Of a DNA stretch of 37,516 nucleotides, positions 36,732-37,516 are shown one piece after another. Position numbers and translations under genes: made by a program. The notes beneath the pieces are model-generated. The model had not been told where the DNA came from and searched no databases. It saw only the letters and a list, made by a program, of their open reading frames with translations. This DNA is from a virus, in the IMG/VR virus record IMGVR_UViG_3300027668_000044, positions 1-37,516 of that record. One strand, given 5' to 3'. Every line of letters begins with the position of its first letter. The first letter of the stretch is position 1.

Positions 36732-37008
36732 CTTTTATTTTTTCTAATTCAAACTCTAAGTGTGCTATTGCTTTAGTAATACAATCTACTGGAGTATCGT
36801 GCTTGTGATACGCTCTTAGTATGTAAGTTGTGGCAGTTGCGAGGTGATAAGGAAGTTCAAAGTTATCGCAAACCTTACGAGCTTCATATCCATTCTTACC
36901 TTTATAATAAGATGGCACTCTTAAATCCACTCCTAATGGGTCAGATGTATTTGTTGGAGTCCATCCATTCCTCCCTGTCTCTTTATAGTGTTTGTTATAT
37001 TCTTCCAT
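36718..37008 (-). CDS. DUF3310-like small protein
   Basis: The 96-residue protein contains SYYKGKNGYEARKVCDNFELPYHLATATTYILRAYHKHDTPVDCITKAIAHLEFELEKI, matching the DUF3310 pattern (P-xY-x-G, a helix ending KYxxRxxxK, then DLxKAxxYL). Members of this family are common in phages, usually beside nucleotide or DNA metabolism genes; the function is unclear. It overlaps the next gene. Confidence 0.75.
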   Translation of the reverse strand: MEEYNKHYKETGRNGWTPTNTSDPLGVDLRVPSYYKGKNGYEARKVCDNFELPYHLATATTYILRAYHKHDTPVDCITKAIAHLEFELEKIKDGGQ

Positions 37009-37017
37009 TATTTTTTA

Positions 37018-37257
37018 TTAATTAATTAGTCTATCTGGGTCAACAGTTACTACTCCTGATAATGGCTTAGTAACTATCTCTAAATTATCAGTTCCATCAT
37101 AAATAATACCAACAACATAATCCACACCTAATGATTCTATATGTTTAATTTTATCATTTATTTTTTTAGCTCTCACATATATACCTCCCTCAGCAGTTCC
37201 AGTTACTGTTAAATCTATGAAAGCCCTAATGTTAGTTTCCTCTCCTTCTTTTTTCAT
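37018..37257 (-). CDS. Hypothetical small protein
   Basis: The 79-residue protein is a likely alpha/beta fold (IRAFIDLTVTGTAEGGIYVRAKKI, VDYVVGIIYDGTDNLEIVTK). It overlaps the next upstream gene by three bases (ATGA). No family is recognised. Confidence 0.65.
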   Translation of the reverse strand: MKKEGEETNIRAFIDLTVTGTAEGGIYVRAKKINDKIKHIESLGVDYVVGIIYDGTDNLEIVTKPLSGVVTVDPDRLIN

Positions 37258-37430
37258 TTTGTTAATATTTTTAATAATTGACTTGAAGTATATATGCGGT
37301 CATCTCCTGAGTAATTCTCATATATCATGGTGAAGTTATCATCCTTCCAAGTCCATAAAGACCTTACATTCTTTTTGATATTGTCTTTCAATATCCATTT
37401 AATTGTTTTGTATGTTCTTTTTTCTTCCAT
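37254..37430 (-). CDS. Small hypothetical protein
   Basis: This 58-residue protein (EEKRTYKTIKWILKDNIKK, SLWTWKDDNFTMIYENYSGD) is basic and probably helix-strand. Its TGA overlaps the ATG of the next gene, a coupling overlap used throughout the leftward arm. No family is recognised. Confidence 0.6.
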   Translation of the reverse strand: MEEKRTYKTIKWILKDNIKKNVRSLWTWKDDNFTMIYENYSGDDRIYTSSQLLKILTK

Positions 37431-37433
37431 AGT

Positions 37434-37505
37434 TTAATATCCAAATTCTTTGCAGCGTTCATCTTGCTCTGTTAATTATATTTCTTTTAGTTCTTCTTTT
37501 ATCAT
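37434..37505 (-). pseudogene. Tiny ORF with an in-frame stop
   Basis: From ATG 37505 the frame reads MIKEELKEI, then a TAA, then LTEQDERCKEFGY and a TAA (37434). The second half has normal codon use and a natural end, and without the internal stop it would make a 23-residue protein. This could be a real nine-residue ORF, a recent nonsense mutation or a sequencing error. Its ATG would overlap the left-edge ORF's stop if the molecule is circular. Confidence 0.3.
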
Positions 37506-37516
37506 AATTCTAATGC

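Noticed and set aside
37405-37462. Alternative minus ORF starting at 37462
   Set aside because: It overlaps the 37254-37430 gene deeply, is only about two dozen codons and has no supporting leader.

Overview
The window looks like the whole, or nearly whole, genome of a tailed phage with siphovirus-type architecture that infects a member of the Bacteroidetes, probably a flavobacterium-like host. The host inference rests on several signals. The DNA is AT-rich. Intergenic spaces carry the Bacteroidetes promoter pattern TTG, 19-20 bp, TAnnTTTG (for example 7817-7846, 13449-13479, 18848-18877, 20238-20268 and, on the minus strand, 341-371). Starts are preceded by A-rich leaders rather than Shine-Dalgarno sites. 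There is a DUF5522-type protein, and a GCTDPxAxNYNP..DDGTC motif typical of Bacteroidetes surface proteins. Translation fits the standard bacterial code (TAA, TGA and TAG all act as stops).

Layout. There are two transcription arms. A leftward (minus) replication/recombination arm runs from about 5.04 kb to the left edge and reappears at the right edge (37.4 to 36.1 kb). In order it has a small protein, a single-strand-annealing-like protein, two unknown proteins, a DnaA domain IV-like protein, an SSB-like protein, an HTH protein, a small membrane protein, a winged-helix initiator-like protein, a TOPRIM primase/DnaB-type helicase and a DUF5522 protein. At the right edge come small proteins, a DUF3310-like protein, a Cys-rich protein and a RusA resolvase. 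If the two ends are joined, the minus-strand genes continue across the join, which suggests a circular or circularly permuted molecule with one divergence point (5.04-5.21 kb) and one convergence point (36.11-36.16 kb).

The rightward arm carries, in order: a head block (5.2-12.3 kb: ClpP-like protease with a fused and probably also separately translated scaffold, major capsid, a tail-tube-like protein, portal, adaptor, fibre and decoration proteins); a lysis/membrane block (12.3-15.0 kb: DUF5675 protein, small membrane proteins including a hidden 26-residue one, a holin-like protein, a metallophosphoesterase and two further membrane proteins); two islands of tiny, mostly acidic or AC-rich unknown genes (15.2-18.5 and 18.9-19.9 kb) bracketed by repeats; a 380-bp non-coding region with a G-run cluster and hairpins; the terminase pair (20.3-22.7 kb); and the tail block (22.8-35.3 kb: tail chaperone with a -1 frameshift, tail completion, large tail/hub proteins, tape measure), ending with three small genes that run tail-to-tail into the minus arm.

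The terminase genes sit 15 kb downstream of the capsid genes, and the large tail-tip-like proteins come before the tape measure; both differ from the commonest siphophage order. The most noteworthy features are the nested in-frame scaffold start, the T9 frameshift site, the same beta-rich domain inserted in the head-tail adaptor and in the neighbouring fibre protein, a TTG-started 26-residue lysis-cassette gene with overlaps on both sides, and several families of intergenic repeats around the small-gene islands.
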